From contig DASXCO010000159.1 of NCBI GenBank assembly GCA_036491125.1, positions 1 through 47,473 of the forward strand: DNA of 47,473 bases, written 5' to 3'. A model generated the notes under the pieces. That model was not told where the DNA came from. It searched no databases and saw nothing but the letters and a program-made list of their open reading frames with translations. Origin of the DNA: Acidimicrobiales bacterium. GTDB lineage: Bacteria > Actinomycetota > Acidimicrobiia > Acidimicrobiales > AC-9. Position numbers and translations under genes: made by a program. Shown here one piece after another: positions 1 through 8,215 of this stretch (its first letter is position 1; each line of letters begins with the position of its first letter).

Positions 1-1634
1 ATCGAAAGGGGCAGGTCGGGTACCTGCCAGGCGGAGGAGGCCGGGCCGATGACCTGCTCGGCCACAGACAACAGGCTCGAGTCGGAGGGCGTCCCGCCCC
101 CGAGCACGTCCTGGATCATGGCGTCGGCAGTTGGATCGCCAAGCAGCCCACCGTGGAACGCGGGCACCACCGCGGTGGGGATACCAAGGGGCTTGGCGTT
201 GCCGGAAGCGACGGCGTCGGCCAATGGCAGCAGCGCGTACTGGCGTACGCCCGCCACGGGACACGAGAGCACCGAGCGCAGGGCCGGCGCGTCCTGGACG
301 ATCGATCTGAGGAACGGTTGGCTGGGAGCCAGGTCGACGGTTGTCTCAGTTCCCACCGTGTCGCTCAAGGCCTGGAGGCCCAGCCCTCCGACGACACCCC
401 ATCCAGCGACGCCGGACGGCGGGTAGTAGACGCGCGCCGGTTGCACCAGCGGGCTGACCATGATCAAGGTGCTGACGGGAGCGTGCGGGGAAGCGGTGAG
501 GTAGGTCTTGGCCACTAGCGAGCCCTCGCTCTCGGCCACGATGCTCACCGGCTGGCCCGTCTGGTGGTAGAGAGCGTCGACCTGATCGGACATCAGCCGC
601 TCGAGCTGCGACAGCGGCTGCTGCGTATCGGACGACTGGTAGGGCAACGGCCGTCCAGCGGCGTCGACGCCGCGATAGGAGAAGCGTTGCTCGGTGTAGT
701 GCCCCGTGAATGGGGGAGCGGTCCTGCCGTTCCAGCTGCTCCAGAATCCGCTGGCCACCAGCACGGGCTTGCCGGTTGCACCCGACGGACCGCCGTCGTT
801 GCCTGGGTCAGAGCCGCTGGTGGACGCGTCGGCCCGCGTCGAGCTCGCCGGGTGGCTCACCGTCGCGAAGCCGATGGCCGATCCACCAACCACCACCCCG
901 AGCAACAGGGCCAGCCCTGCGGGAGCCAGCGGCAGGAATCGGTGCGAGCGCGCCGTGCCGGTGACCGCGTGCACCATTCCGAACCATGCCCAGGCGTTGA
1001 AGACTCCGGTGAGGGCGGCGATGGGCACCCACAGCCCTCTCGGGGACACCGCCGTCAGCCCCGCGGCGACGGTCAGGACGAGGAAGGTCAGGGCGATCCA
1101 GCCCAGCGCCCGCGGCGCCGGCGCCCGCCGCCACCAGCCGCTCGTGATGGCCCCGTGATGAACGAGAAAGGCGAGCAGCAGCACGGTCGGCACGGCGGCG
1201 AAGAACAGCCACGACACGGAGACCACCGCCAAACCGAACAGCAGGATCGTCCACGGCATCAACAACAGCGCGGCGAGGAACGTGAAGGCGATGCTGCGGG
1301 TCAGCAGCACGCGCGGTGCGGGCCGCGGGATGTCGTCGGGCCACGCTTCGCGAACGGTGAGTGCGGTCAACAATCCCCGAGCGAAGAGGACAGCGCCCGC
1401 CTCGGCCAGAAAGCCCGGCCAGCTGTTGTGGTAGACGATCAGCCATCGGAGGTCGTGGAAGACGCCGAATGGCACCGGGGCGTTCACCTGGGGAGCGAGA
1501 CCCATTCCCGACTGCACGCCGAGCTGGGTCAGCAGGGCGGCCTCGAGGGCGCCGGCGCCCGAACATAGGGCGATAAGCCGCCAACGGGACAGGAAACGGG
1601 ACCGACTGGGTTGTGGTGGCGCCTCACGTCGCAT
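1..1634 (-). CDS. Membrane protein with C-terminal serine-hydrolase-like domain (3' end beyond window)
   Basis: The frame is open from an ATG at 1634 to the left edge, giving 544 residues without a stop. A good Shine-Dalgarno (GGGGAG, 6 bases upstream) supports the start. Residues about 20-255 are mostly hydrophobic and hold roughly five or six membrane helices. A Ser/Gly/Asp-rich linker (about 256-290) follows. The rest is soluble and contains AESEGS with Ser369 in a nucleophile-elbow setting (E-S-E-G in place of G-x-S-x-G), after a V-x-V-A-S-G-F strand typical of alpha/beta hydrolases. I infer a membrane-anchored hydrolase or lipase/esterase-like enzyme whose catalytic domain probably lies outside the membrane. 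The Asp and His of a triad cannot be assigned and the C-terminus is missing. It is divergent from the MFS gene; the 131 bases between them hold TTGAGG and a GGTT/AACC inverted repeat but no promoter I trust. Confidence 0.75.
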   Translation of the reverse strand, partial: MRREAPPQPSRSRFLSRWRLIALCSGAGALEAALLTQLGVQSGMGLAPQVNAPVPFGVFHDLRWLIVYHNSWPGFLAEAGAVLFARGLLTALTVREAWPDDIPRPAPRVLLTRSIAFTFLAALLLMPWTILLFGLAVVSVSWLFFAAVPTVLLLAFLVHHGAITSGWWRRAPAPRALGWIALTFLVLTVAAGLTAVSPRGLWVPIAALTGVFNAWAWFGMVHAVTGTARSHRFLPLAPAGLALLLGVVVGGSAIGFATVSHPASSTRADASTSGSDPGNDGGPSGATGKPVLVASGFWSSWNGRTAPPFTGHYTEQRFSYRGVDAAGRPLPYQSSDTQQPLSQLERLMSDQVDALYHQTGQPVSIVAESEGSLVAKTYLTASPHAPVSTLIMVSPLVQPARVYYPPSGVAGWGVVGGLGLQALSDTVGTETTVDLAPSQPFLRSIVQDAPALRSVLSCPVAGVRQYALLPLADAVASGNAKPLGIPTAVVPAFHGGLLGDPTADAMIQDVLGGGTPSDSSLLSVAEQVIGPASSAWQVPDLPLS

Positions 1635-1765
1635 CGAAAGCTCCCCGTCTCGGGGCCCAAGCGTATCGACCCGGCCTGTCGGCGCACGCACCCTCTAACC
1701 TCTCATTGAGGCACTCATCATGGTTCTAGACAACCGATGAACAGGGGTGGGGGATTCCAGGGGCG

Positions 1766-3205
1766 TTGCCCGGACCGGCGCCAAAGGTTCGCAAGGTGCC
1801 AGGGGTTGTGCTCACCGTGAGAGGTGGGGTGCTGAGTCGCGGCGGCTTTCGCACGCTCCTCATCGGCCAGGGAGTGTCGTCGCTCGGCGACTGGATGGCC
1901 ACGATCGCCTTCATGGCCTTGGCCCTGGCGCTGACGGGCGACTCGGCTGCCGTCGCTGGCATTCTCGTACTGCGCCTGGCGCCAGCGGCGATCGCGGGTC
2001 CTCTCACGGCTCGGATCGTGCCCCGATGGAACCGCCGCAACACCATGCTCGCCATGGACGCCCTGCGGGCTGGTGCGATCGCCCTGGTCCCGTTCGTCCA
2101 CGCTCTCTGGTGGATCTACCTCTGGGCCTTCGTGGTGGAGGCGGCCAGCCTGGTGTTCCTGCCAGCGCGCGATGCGTCGATCCCCGACCTCGTCGAGGAT
2201 GAGGACCTGCCCCTGGCCAACGGCCTGATCCTCGGGTCGTCCTACGGGACCATCCCGCTCGGCGCGGCGGCGTTCGCCCTCGTATCGCTGTTGGCGGCCG
2301 GTAGCGTCAGCACCTCTTCGCCCCGGGGGGTGGGGCCGACATTCTGGGTGGATGCCGCCACCTACGTCGTCTCGTTCGCCCTGCTGAGCCGGATCCGGGG
2401 ACTGGGCGCGGCACCGTCCCGTGCCGTTCGACCGCTCGAGGACGACCTGCCGAGAGGGTTCCTCTCGGCCTTTCGGATCCCACTCGTGCGGGCGGTGGCG
2501 CCAGCTGCGCTGTCCGTCGCCTTGGGCGTGGGCGCCCTCTTCTCCCTCGGGATCGTCTTCGTGCGCGGCGTGCTGCACGCCACCGACATCCAGTTCGGTG
2601 TGCTCATCGCCCTGTTCGGGGCGGGCGCGGCCATCGGCCTGGTCGTGCTTCGCCGACTCCGTTTCCACGGCATGACATCGGTGCTCTGGTGTGTCGCCGG
2701 CCAGGGAGTCGTCATCGCCGCGATGAGCCTGTCCCCGGGTGTGCCGCTCGCGTACCTCGGCGCCACTGCCTTCGGGGGGTTCACCGCCGCCTGCCTGGCG
2801 GGCGCCATGAGCCTGCTCCAGGAGAGCCTCGACGGCGAGCAGCGGGTCCTCGCCTTCGCCGCCTTCCACGTGGTGATACGGGTGGGTTTGACCGTTGCCG
2901 CCCTCGGTGCTGGGGTGGCCGCGGATCGGCTCGAGGGTGTGAGGTGGCCGGTCCTCGGCATGCTGCCGCCCGCCCGGGTGGTGCTGATGTGCTCGGGTCT
3001 GTTCGTCGTCGCCTCGGCTGTCGTCACCTGGTTCAGGTTGCGACAGCGGCCGGTCGACATCGGTCGGAGCGAAGAGGTCGCGGGCGTCGCGGTGGCTCTG
3101 CCCGACTACCCGCTCGCTGGCCCCGGGCCCACCCCAGCGTTCTCCGACAAAGATCCCTCCGAAGCGACCTCCTTCGTGCCACCCCGTCGGCCGCCGGGCG
3201 TGTGA
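1766..3205 (+). CDS. MFS transporter
   Basis: This is a hydrophobic protein of up to 479 residues with about 12 predicted membrane helices. It has the N-terminal MFS pattern F-R-x-L-L-I-G-Q-x-x-S-x-L-G-D-W, followed by a long helix and a basic loop (PRWNRRNTM), as in the MFS_3/enterobactin-exporter-like branch of putative drug or metabolite exporters. A hydrophilic tail of about 45 residues ends the protein. The substrate cannot be told from sequence. The start is uncertain: TTG 1766 has AGGGG very close before it, and in-frame GTG codons at 1808, 1817 and 1829 would remove 14-21 residues that are not part of the conserved fold. The alpha/beta hydrolase follows 55 bases downstream with its own promoter-like sequence. 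Confidence 0.8.
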   Translation: MPGPAPKVRKVPGVVLTVRGGVLSRGGFRTLLIGQGVSSLGDWMATIAFMALALALTGDSAAVAGILVLRLAPAAIAGPLTARIVPRWNRRNTMLAMDALRAGAIALVPFVHALWWIYLWAFVVEAASLVFLPARDASIPDLVEDEDLPLANGLILGSSYGTIPLGAAAFALVSLLAAGSVSTSSPRGVGPTFWVDAATYVVSFALLSRIRGLGAAPSRAVRPLEDDLPRGFLSAFRIPLVRAVAPAALSVALGVGALFSLGIVFVRGVLHATDIQFGVLIALFGAGAAIGLVVLRRLRFHGMTSVLWCVAGQGVVIAAMSLSPGVPLAYLGATAFGGFTAACLAGAMSLLQESLDGEQRVLAFAAFHVVIRVGLTVAALGAGVAADRLEGVRWPVLGMLPPARVVLMCSGLFVVASAVVTWFRLRQRPVDIGRSEEVAGVAVALPDYPLAGPGPTPAFSDKDPSEATSFVPPRRPPGV

Positions 3206-3224
3206 GACATGCTCGGCGGTGTGC

Positions 3225-3252
3225 TGAACACTAAATAGTCGTCGGAGATACT
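3225..3252 (+). promoter_or_regulatory. Putative promoter of the alpha/beta hydrolase gene
   Basis: TGAACA (3225-3230) and GATACT (3247-3252) are separated by 16 bases and resemble -35 and -10 boxes. The -10 ends 8 bases before the GTG start at 3261, and no Shine-Dalgarno is placed well for that start, so the transcript may be leaderless. This is an inference from spacing only. Confidence 0.45.
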
Positions 3253-3260
3253 CTGGCGTT

Positions 3261-4142
3261 GTGTCCGAGCGGGTCGCGTCGCTTCGTAGCCTCGTACTGA
3301 TCAGGCCGGAGCTGGAGCAGATCCACTTGGACGGCTCGGTCGAGGACACTGTGCTCCTGACCGCCGACGGTGTGCACCTGAGTGCCCGCTGGTGGCGACG
3401 TCCGGGCCGGGCGCGGGCGGCAGTCGTCCTGGTTCACGGCTTTGGCGCGTCGAAGGAGGACGGCGGGATACGGGCGCTCGCAGCCGATCTGCACGGGGCC
3501 GGCTTCGATGTGCTCACCTACGACGCGCGTGGCCATGGCGCCTCGGAGGGCAACTGCTCTGTGGGGGGTGACGAGCGCCTGGACGTCGCCGCCGCCGTAG
3601 CCTTGGCCGCCGACGGTGGCCAGCCCGTGGTGCTGGTGGGTGTCTCCATGGGCGCCATCGCTGTCTTCTGCTATGTCGGTTCGATGGCTGCCGAGGATCG
3701 GTCGTCGCGGGTGGCGCCGGCAGGCGGTGGCGAGTCGCCGATCGCCGGTGTGGTCGCGGTCAGCGCCCCGGCGCGGTGGCGAATGTCGCCCAGCCTCGTC
3801 GGACTCGCGATCCTCGGCCTAACCAGGACCAAGGTCGGGCGCTGGTTCATGCTCCACCGACTCGGGGTGCGGATCAACATCGGCTGGGCGCTTCCCGACC
3901 CCCCGCTCTCGGCCATCGGCCAGGTCGGCGTGCCGGTGGCGGTGGTCCACGGCCGCCGTGACCGTCTGATCCGGGCGGGGGAGGCCCGTCTGCTGTTCGA
4001 CGGGGCCGCCGAGCCCCGCCGCCTCGATGTGGTCGCCCGCATGGGCCACGGGATCGACGATGCGGCCCGTGAGGCCGTGGTCAGCGCGATCGACTGGGTG
4101 ATGGGCATCCCGAGCGGCGAGGTTCCCGCCGTCAACGGCTAG
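3261..4142 (+). CDS. Alpha/beta hydrolase (serine hydrolase, lysophospholipase-like)
   Basis: This is a 293-residue cytoplasmic protein with the full alpha/beta-hydrolase layout. It has an oxyanion-hole motif HGFG (59-62), the strand-turn motif YDARGHGAS (87-95), the nucleophile elbow G-V-S-M-G with Ser129, an acid Asp234 in VHGRRD and a catalytic His263 in RMGHG. This arrangement fits carboxylesterases, monoacylglycerol lipases and similar enzymes; the substrate cannot be inferred. The GTG start lies 8 bases after a -10-like box. The gene converges on degV with only 22 bases between the coding ends. Confidence 0.85.
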   Translation: MSERVASLRSLVLIRPELEQIHLDGSVEDTVLLTADGVHLSARWWRRPGRARAAVVLVHGFGASKEDGGIRALAADLHGAGFDVLTYDARGHGASEGNCSVGGDERLDVAAAVALAADGGQPVVLVGVSMGAIAVFCYVGSMAAEDRSSRVAPAGGGESPIAGVVAVSAPARWRMSPSLVGLAILGLTRTKVGRWFMLHRLGVRINIGWALPDPPLSAIGQVGVPVAVVHGRRDRLIRAGEARLLFDGAAEPRRLDVVARMGHGIDDAAREAVVSAIDWVMGIPSGEVPAVNG

Positions 4143-4143
4143 G

Positions 4144-4165
4144 GCCGGCGACGGTCAGCGCCGGC
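4144..4165. terminator. Hairpin between convergent hydrolase and degV genes
   Basis: GCCGGCG (4144-4150) pairs perfectly with CGCCGGC (4159-4165) across an 8-base loop, in the short gap between two convergent genes. There is no clear T-run on either side, so it is only a possible bidirectional terminator. It overlaps the degV stop codon. Confidence 0.4.
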
Positions 4166-4986
4166 TATCCCCACCACCACGCCAACCCCGTGAGCGGGCC
4201 GGTGTGGACGATCATCACGGGCCCGAAGGAGCCGACGAAGGCTGTCGCCGGCTCAACCTCGGAGCGCACCACGTCCATCATGCGCTGCGCGGACTCGGGC
4301 TCGGCGGCGTGCAGGGCGGCGACGTGCAGCGGGGCACCTCGGACCTTGGACCGCCGCCAGTGGTTCAACAACTGCTCGAGGGCGGCGTCACGGCTGAGGG
4401 AGGGCCGCAGCGGGCGGATGCCGCCGTGCTGGAACTCGAACAGGGGCCGCAGGCCCAGGTAGGTGCCGGCCCGTCCGGCGATGTCGGGGAGGCGCCCGCT
4501 GCGAACGAGGTACTTGAGCGTGTCGACAGCGGCGACGAGACGGACCCGGCTGCTCACGAGGCGGGCTCTCGTCACCACCTCGTCGAGGGGCTCCCCGTTC
4601 CGGGCGGCCTCCGCCGCGGCCAGCACGACCAGGCCCTCGGCGCCGGCGGCCGTGGCGGTGTCGATGACCTGCACCTGCCCGCCGGACGACTCGGCCGCCA
4701 GCAGGGCGGCCTTGTGGGTGCCGCTCATACGCTCGGAGACCGTGAGCACCACCACGCCGTCACCTGACTGGCGCGTTTCGATGGCCTCGCCGAAGGCTCC
4801 CGGTGCCGGCCCCGAGGTGTGCACACCTTCGTCGATCCGGCGCACGACCTCCTCGAGGGTGACCTGATTGTCGGGGTAGGTGGTGCCCCCGATGGTCAGC
4901 TGCATCGGCACCACGGTGATATCGAGCCGCTCGACCAGGCCCTTGTCCAGGGCAGCGGCACTGTCGGTGATGACGGCTACGGCCAT
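4165..4986 (-). CDS. DegV family fatty-acid-binding protein (FakB-like)
   Basis: The 273 residues match the DegV family in length and motifs: VITDSAA at the N-terminus, TSGPAPG (family TSxPS-like), the S-x-R-M-S-G-T-H-K loop, the DT-x(3)-A-A-G pattern, TLKYLVRSGRL (family TLxYLxxGGR), and a terminal HTGP motif. DegV proteins bind a fatty acid; the FakB members present it to the kinase FakA, and the resulting acyl-phosphate is the substrate of PlsY. The ATG start follows GAGAGG closely. It is the last gene of a minus-strand group whose middle gene is PlsY-like, which fits a role in acyl-phosphate handling. No FakA (DAK2-domain kinase) is present in the window. Confidence 0.9.
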   Translation of the reverse strand: MAVAVITDSAAALDKGLVERLDITVVPMQLTIGGTTYPDNQVTLEEVVRRIDEGVHTSGPAPGAFGEAIETRQSGDGVVVLTVSERMSGTHKAALLAAESSGGQVQVIDTATAAGAEGLVVLAAAEAARNGEPLDEVVTRARLVSSRVRLVAAVDTLKYLVRSGRLPDIAGRAGTYLGLRPLFEFQHGGIRPLRPSLSRDAALEQLLNHWRRSKVRGAPLHVAALHAAEPESAQRMMDVVRSEVEPATAFVGSFGPVMIVHTGPLTGLAWWWG

Positions 4987-5046
4987 GACCTCTCGGTTCG
5001 TGCGACGAGCGCGGACGTGGGGGCTGGCATTTAAGCGGTTAGGAGA

Positions 5047-5667
5047 TCACCTCAGTATGTCCCGGTCAAGAACCAGGCGACAGAGGTAGGTACCAAGTCG
5101 CGAACGGCCCTCGGGTGGCCCGTTGCCGAGGAGGCGCTTGGCCAGGAGTGGGATGACGATTGCCACACCCATCCAAGCTCCCCTTCGACCCCGGGTCGCG
5201 GCCAACACCGGGGCTAGCCCCAGCATCGCCAGAAAACTCCCCAGCGCCGTGTGCCCGCTCAGCCTACCGCCTGCCAGCCCGGCTCCCAGAACTGCCGCGC
5301 CCTCGGGCGCCATCACCAGGAGACCGCCCAGCGCCGGGGAGATTCCGCGGCCGCCGGCACCAGCCAGGAAGGGCGACCAGTTGTGGCCGGCCACGCCGAG
5401 CCCGGCTGCCCCGGCCCCGAGCTCGGGGCGGCGGCTCCCGGCGAGGACCGGTCCTACGGCGCCCTTGGCAAGCTCGAGGCAACCGACGACGGCGAGCGGA
5501 CCGAAGCCCGCCACGCGGTAGAGCGAGGTGCCCGAGACGGTGCCGGAGCCGGTGGTCCGCAGGTCGACTCCCCGGAGTCGGCGGGCGGCGAGATTGGAGA
5601 ACGGGACGGATCCGGCCAGGAAGGCCGCAGCGACGACGGACCAGGGGGGGAAGTCGTCCCGGCGCAC
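5047..5667 (-). CDS. Divergent PlsY-like glycerol-3-phosphate acyltransferase
   Basis: From GTG 5667 the protein is 206 residues, the usual PlsY length, and largely hydrophobic. Three family motifs are recognisable in order: AGSVPFSNLAAR (18-29; family GS-I-P-x), TTGSGTVSGTSLYRVAG (38-54; family GSGN-I-G-A-T-N) and GHNWSPFLAGAGGRG (94-108; family GH-x-F-P-x-F-x-F-KGGKG). PlsY moves an acyl group from acyl-phosphate to glycerol-3-phosphate in the membrane. Here the Asn of motif 2 is Thr and the lysines of motif 3 are Ala and Arg, so substrate use may differ. Alternative starts are GTG 5688 and TTG 5703, the latter behind AGGCGG and 17 bases after the previous stop. The frame stays open far upstream, but that part overlaps the VC0807-like gene and is not coding. 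Confidence 0.75.
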   Translation of the reverse strand: MRRDDFPPWSVVAAAFLAGSVPFSNLAARRLRGVDLRTTGSGTVSGTSLYRVAGFGPLAVVGCLELAKGAVGPVLAGSRRPELGAGAAGLGVAGHNWSPFLAGAGGRGISPALGGLLVMAPEGAAVLGAGLAGGRLSGHTALGSFLAMLGLAPVLAATRGRRGAWMGVAIVIPLLAKRLLGNGPPEGRSRLGTYLCRLVLDRDILR

Positions 5668-5720
5668 CCCATCAGCATTCCCGGCCACGGCGGCGACAGA
5701 CAAGCCGCCTGGCTGCAGCC

Positions 5721-6494
5721 TCAGGAGGGTAGCCCCACCGTCGTCGGCTTGGTCCGCGACGACCAGTGGAGGCTGAATCCCTCGCCGTGCATGGCTCGCC
5801 GGAACCACATCGTCGACACCAGGATGGCCGTGACGATGGCGATCAACGACGCTGCCGTCTTCAGCAGGACGAAGGACTTCACCGAGTAGGTGAGCAGCAG
5901 CCAGAGCGTCAGAGTGGCGTTGCTCAGGAACACGAACGTCCACAGGAGCGACACCCGCAGGAAGAACTTGCGGACGAAAGGCTGACGCAACAGGGCGGGG
6001 TCCAGGGGGCAGAAGTCCTGGGCCAGGCGCTCGGCCAGCGGGCGTCCGGCCGGGACCGAGACGAGGAAGGCGCCGGCGACCAGGAAGGTCCCCAGGGTCG
6101 GCTGTAGGAAGTAGACAAAGGCGCTGCCGGTGGCCATGGCCAGCGCTGTTCGCATGGTGAGCAGTGCACAGGCCATCACGAGCAGCCCCGGTATGGGCCG
6201 ACCTGTCACAACCCGCCGGCCCAGTGCGACGTAGGAAAAGGCCACCGTGGCCAGCAGTGCGCCGCGCAGGCCGAGCAGCGAGAGCATCACGTAGAACAAC
6301 GCCACCGGGCCCACCGTGCTCTCCACCAAGCCCGGCAACGCGTGACGGGCGAAGGCTCGTGGGGCTGGAAGGTGAATGGTGTTCGTTGCGAGGGGCAAGG
6401 AGTGGTCTTCCGACTGCGTTGAGCCAGGTCGCCAAACTGGCCGGGCAGGCGTGTCACCCGAGGGCGTTATCTCTTTGGCCAACGGTACACCCAT
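5721..6494 (-). CDS. VC0807-like multi-helix membrane protein
   Basis: This protein of up to 257 residues has about six hydrophobic helices and ends just upstream of the PlsY-like gene, so the two are probably one operon. The pattern (LLGLRGALLATVAFSYVALG, a helix pair, F-V-R-K-F-F-L-R-V-S-L-L-W-T-F-V-F-L, then a closing helix with M-W-F-R-R-A-M) resembles the VC0807/DUF3159 group of membrane proteins of unknown function; I assign this from the pattern only. The first 40 or so residues from ATG 6494 look unstructured and have no ribosome site, so a later start such as TTG 6398 (225 residues) is possible. Given its neighbours, a lipid-related role is a guess. Confidence 0.65.
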   Translation of the reverse strand: MGVPLAKEITPSGDTPARPVWRPGSTQSEDHSLPLATNTIHLPAPRAFARHALPGLVESTVGPVALFYVMLSLLGLRGALLATVAFSYVALGRRVVTGRPIPGLLVMACALLTMRTALAMATGSAFVYFLQPTLGTFLVAGAFLVSVPAGRPLAERLAQDFCPLDPALLRQPFVRKFFLRVSLLWTFVFLSNATLTLWLLLTYSVKSFVLLKTAASLIAIVTAILVSTMWFRRAMHGEGFSLHWSSRTKPTTVGLPS

Positions 6495-6555
6495 ATGGTC
6501 GTGAAGGTTCGACGGCGTAGATACCCACTCCTGCGCCTGTTATTCCCACGGGCGT

Positions 6556-6561
6556 TAGGTT
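6556..6561 (+). promoter_or_regulatory. -10 box (TAGGTT) for the DUF2505 gene
   Basis: TAGGTT fits the actinobacterial TANNNT -10 consensus and ends 6 bases before the GTG at 6568. This is the spacing expected when transcription starts at the start codon itself. Confidence 0.5.
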
Positions 6562-6567
6562 GGATGG

Positions 6568-7095
6568 GTGCGTTTCTCCGTCGAGCAGTCGATCGCCGCG
6601 CCCCGCGACGCCGTGGAGGCCGCCTTCCTCGACCCTGGCTTCTACGCCGCGCTCGGTGAGCTCTCCGGCATTCGGCCCCCGGAGGTCGTGGAGCGCCGCG
6701 TCGAAGGACCAGACAGCAAGCTCGTGCATCTCCGGGTGCAGTACGCCTTTGCGGGCAACCTCTCGGGTCCCGCACGAGCCGTGCTCGACCCCGACCGCCT
6801 CACATGGGTCGACCATTCGACGTTCGATCGGGCCGCGCACCGCATCGAGTTCGAGATCGTGCCCGATCACTACGAGGACCGTCTGCAGTGTGCAGGTTGG
6901 TACCAGTTCGAGCCGAGTGGCGAGCACGCCACCCGCCAACTGATCGGGGGCGATCTGCGGGTGCGGTACCCGATCGTGGGTGGGCTGGTCGAGCGGGCGA
7001 TCATCGTCGGGATGCGCCAGCACCTCGATGAAGAGGCCCGGATCCTCGAACGCTGGCTGCGGGACAGCGGCGCCATCGCCAGCGATACCGGATAG
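6568..7095 (+). CDS. DUF2505 family protein (START/SRPBCC-like fold)
   Basis: The 175-residue soluble protein begins MRFSVEQSIAAPRDAVEAAF. It then shows F-Y-A-A-L-G-E-L-S, a run of alternating beta strands and a closing amphipathic helix (VGMRQHLDEEARILERWL), the pattern of the DUF2505 family, which belongs to the START/polyketide-cyclase-like superfamily. Such proteins have a hydrophobic cavity, but the ligand of this family is unknown. The GTG start lies 6 bases after a TAGGTT box. It is divergent from the VC0807-like gene and precedes the recombinase. Confidence 0.75.
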   Translation: MRFSVEQSIAAPRDAVEAAFLDPGFYAALGELSGIRPPEVVERRVEGPDSKLVHLRVQYAFAGNLSGPARAVLDPDRLTWVDHSTFDRAAHRIEFEIVPDHYEDRLQCAGWYQFEPSGEHATRQLIGGDLRVRYPIVGGLVERAIIVGMRQHLDEEARILERWLRDSGAIASDTG

Positions 7096-7166
7096 TCGCC
7101 AAGGGCAGCGGGTTGCCCTGCAGCATCCGCGGCGTGGCGGCGGGTCGCCACTACCGTCGTTGATCG

Positions 7167-8048
7167 GTGACTTGGCATCTCGACTCGTTCTCGCGTTCGC
7201 TCACCGGGGCCGCACCCGGCACCGTCGAGGCCTATGGCAGGGACCTGGCCGCGTTCGTGACCTGGGCCGAGCGAGGAGGCCTTCGCGGCCCCGACGTGAT
7301 CGATCGCCTGCTGCTTCGGCGGTACCTCGCCTACCTCTCCACCCGCGGGTACGCCCGCAACACGATCGCCCGCAAGGCGGCAGCCCTGCGTCGCTACTTC
7401 GGCTGGCTCCGCCGGAGCGGCTCGTTGCCGTCGGATCCCGCCCGGCGACTGTCGGCACCGGCCGGCGAGGACCGGCTCCCCCGGGTGCTGACCCGCACGG
7501 AGGTCGAGGCCATGCTGGACACGCCGGTAGCCCGGGCCGACGCCGTCCCCGAGGCCGTGCGGCGTCGCGACGACGCCGTGCTCGAGCTTCTCTACGGCAG
7601 CGGGCTTCGGGTCTCGGAGCTGACGGGCCTCGACCTCGGCGACGTCGACCTGCCCTCGGGGATCGTCGTGGTCTGGGGAAAGGGGTCCAAGCAGCGACGG
7701 GTGCCCATGCACGCCGCCTGCGTCGAAGCCCTCCGGGCCTGGTTGGAGCAGGGCCGTGAGGCGTTGGTCCGCCCCAGCTCTCCGGCCGATGCCATCTTCC
7801 TCAACGCCAGGGGGAACCGCCTGGGACCGCGTGACGTCCGGCGCATCCTGGACCGCCGGTCGAGGGTTCCGACCCATCCCCATGCCCTCCGGCACAGCTT
7901 CGCGACCCACCTGCTCGACGGGGGCGCGGATCTTCGGGTCGTCCAGGAGCTGCTCGGCCACGCCACCCTGGAGACGACCCAGGTGTACACCCACGTGAGC
8001 AAGGATCACCTGGTCACCGTGTACGAGAAGACCCACCCCCGAGCGTGA
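7167..8048 (+). CDS. xerC: Tyrosine recombinase XerC/XerD-type
   Basis: The 293 residues are the normal Xer length. Residues 1-95 form the SAM-like core-binding domain, and 105-290 the catalytic domain. All catalytic residues are visible: Arg148 in GLRVSEL, Lys172 in WGKGSK, His239 and Arg242 in HPHALRHSF, His265 in LLGHATLE, and the nucleophile Tyr274 in TQVYTHV. Xer recombinases resolve chromosome dimers at dif, working with FtsK; an ftsK gene lies about 30 kb away at 38054. Placement just upstream of rpsB and the absence of any phage or integron context support the housekeeping enzyme over a mobile-element integrase. XerC and XerD cannot be told apart securely here. Confidence 0.9.
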   Translation: MTWHLDSFSRSLTGAAPGTVEAYGRDLAAFVTWAERGGLRGPDVIDRLLLRRYLAYLSTRGYARNTIARKAAALRRYFGWLRRSGSLPSDPARRLSAPAGEDRLPRVLTRTEVEAMLDTPVARADAVPEAVRRRDDAVLELLYGSGLRVSELTGLDLGDVDLPSGIVVVWGKGSKQRRVPMHAACVEALRAWLEQGREALVRPSSPADAIFLNARGNRLGPRDVRRILDRRSRVPTHPHALRHSFATHLLDGGADLRVVQELLGHATLETTQVYTHVSKDHLVTVYEKTHPRA

Positions 8049-8054
8049 TCCGGC

Positions 8055-8087
8055 GGTGGCACCTCGGGGGCCGAGCGGGGCGCCACC
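8055..8087 (+). terminator. Hairpin between xerC and rpsB
   Basis: GGTGGC (8055-8060) pairs with GCCACC (8082-8087), and CTCGG (8063-8067) with CCGAG (8071-8075) inside it. No T-run follows, so it may be a weak terminator of the recombinase gene or part of the rpsB leader. A TAAGCT box at 8099-8104 just downstream could be the -10 of an rpsB promoter. Confidence 0.4.
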
Positions 8088-8215
8088 CCTCCGTTCGGTA
8101 AGCTCCACGGGTCGGGTCGGTTCTCCGCCCGGCGAGACCATCACCCGTGCGCTCCCACGGTCGCCCTTCGGGGCGCTGCGCGCGGGGTCGGACAACCGAT
8201 GGGAAGGAGCCAGCA

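Noticed and set aside
564-1568. Plus-strand open frame of 334 codons rich in Gln, Arg and Gly
   Set aside because: It lies opposite the partial membrane-hydrolase gene; its composition is that of an antisense GC-rich shadow and it has no hydrophobic or domain pattern.
1718-3349. Minus-strand open frame of 543 codons over the first MFS gene
   Set aside because: His/Glu/Arg/Gly-rich shadow translation without a recognisable fold; the plus strand encodes a clear MFS protein.
5668-6435. Long N-terminal extension of the PlsY-like frame
   Set aside because: The frame is open, but the sequence is Arg/Gly/Pro-rich and overlaps the well-formed VC0807-like membrane gene; PlsY proteins do not have such an extension.
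7167-8048. Xer recombinase as a sign of a mobile element
   Set aside because: No attachment repeats, phage genes or cassette arrays are nearby, and the gene sits next to rpsB as a housekeeping gene.
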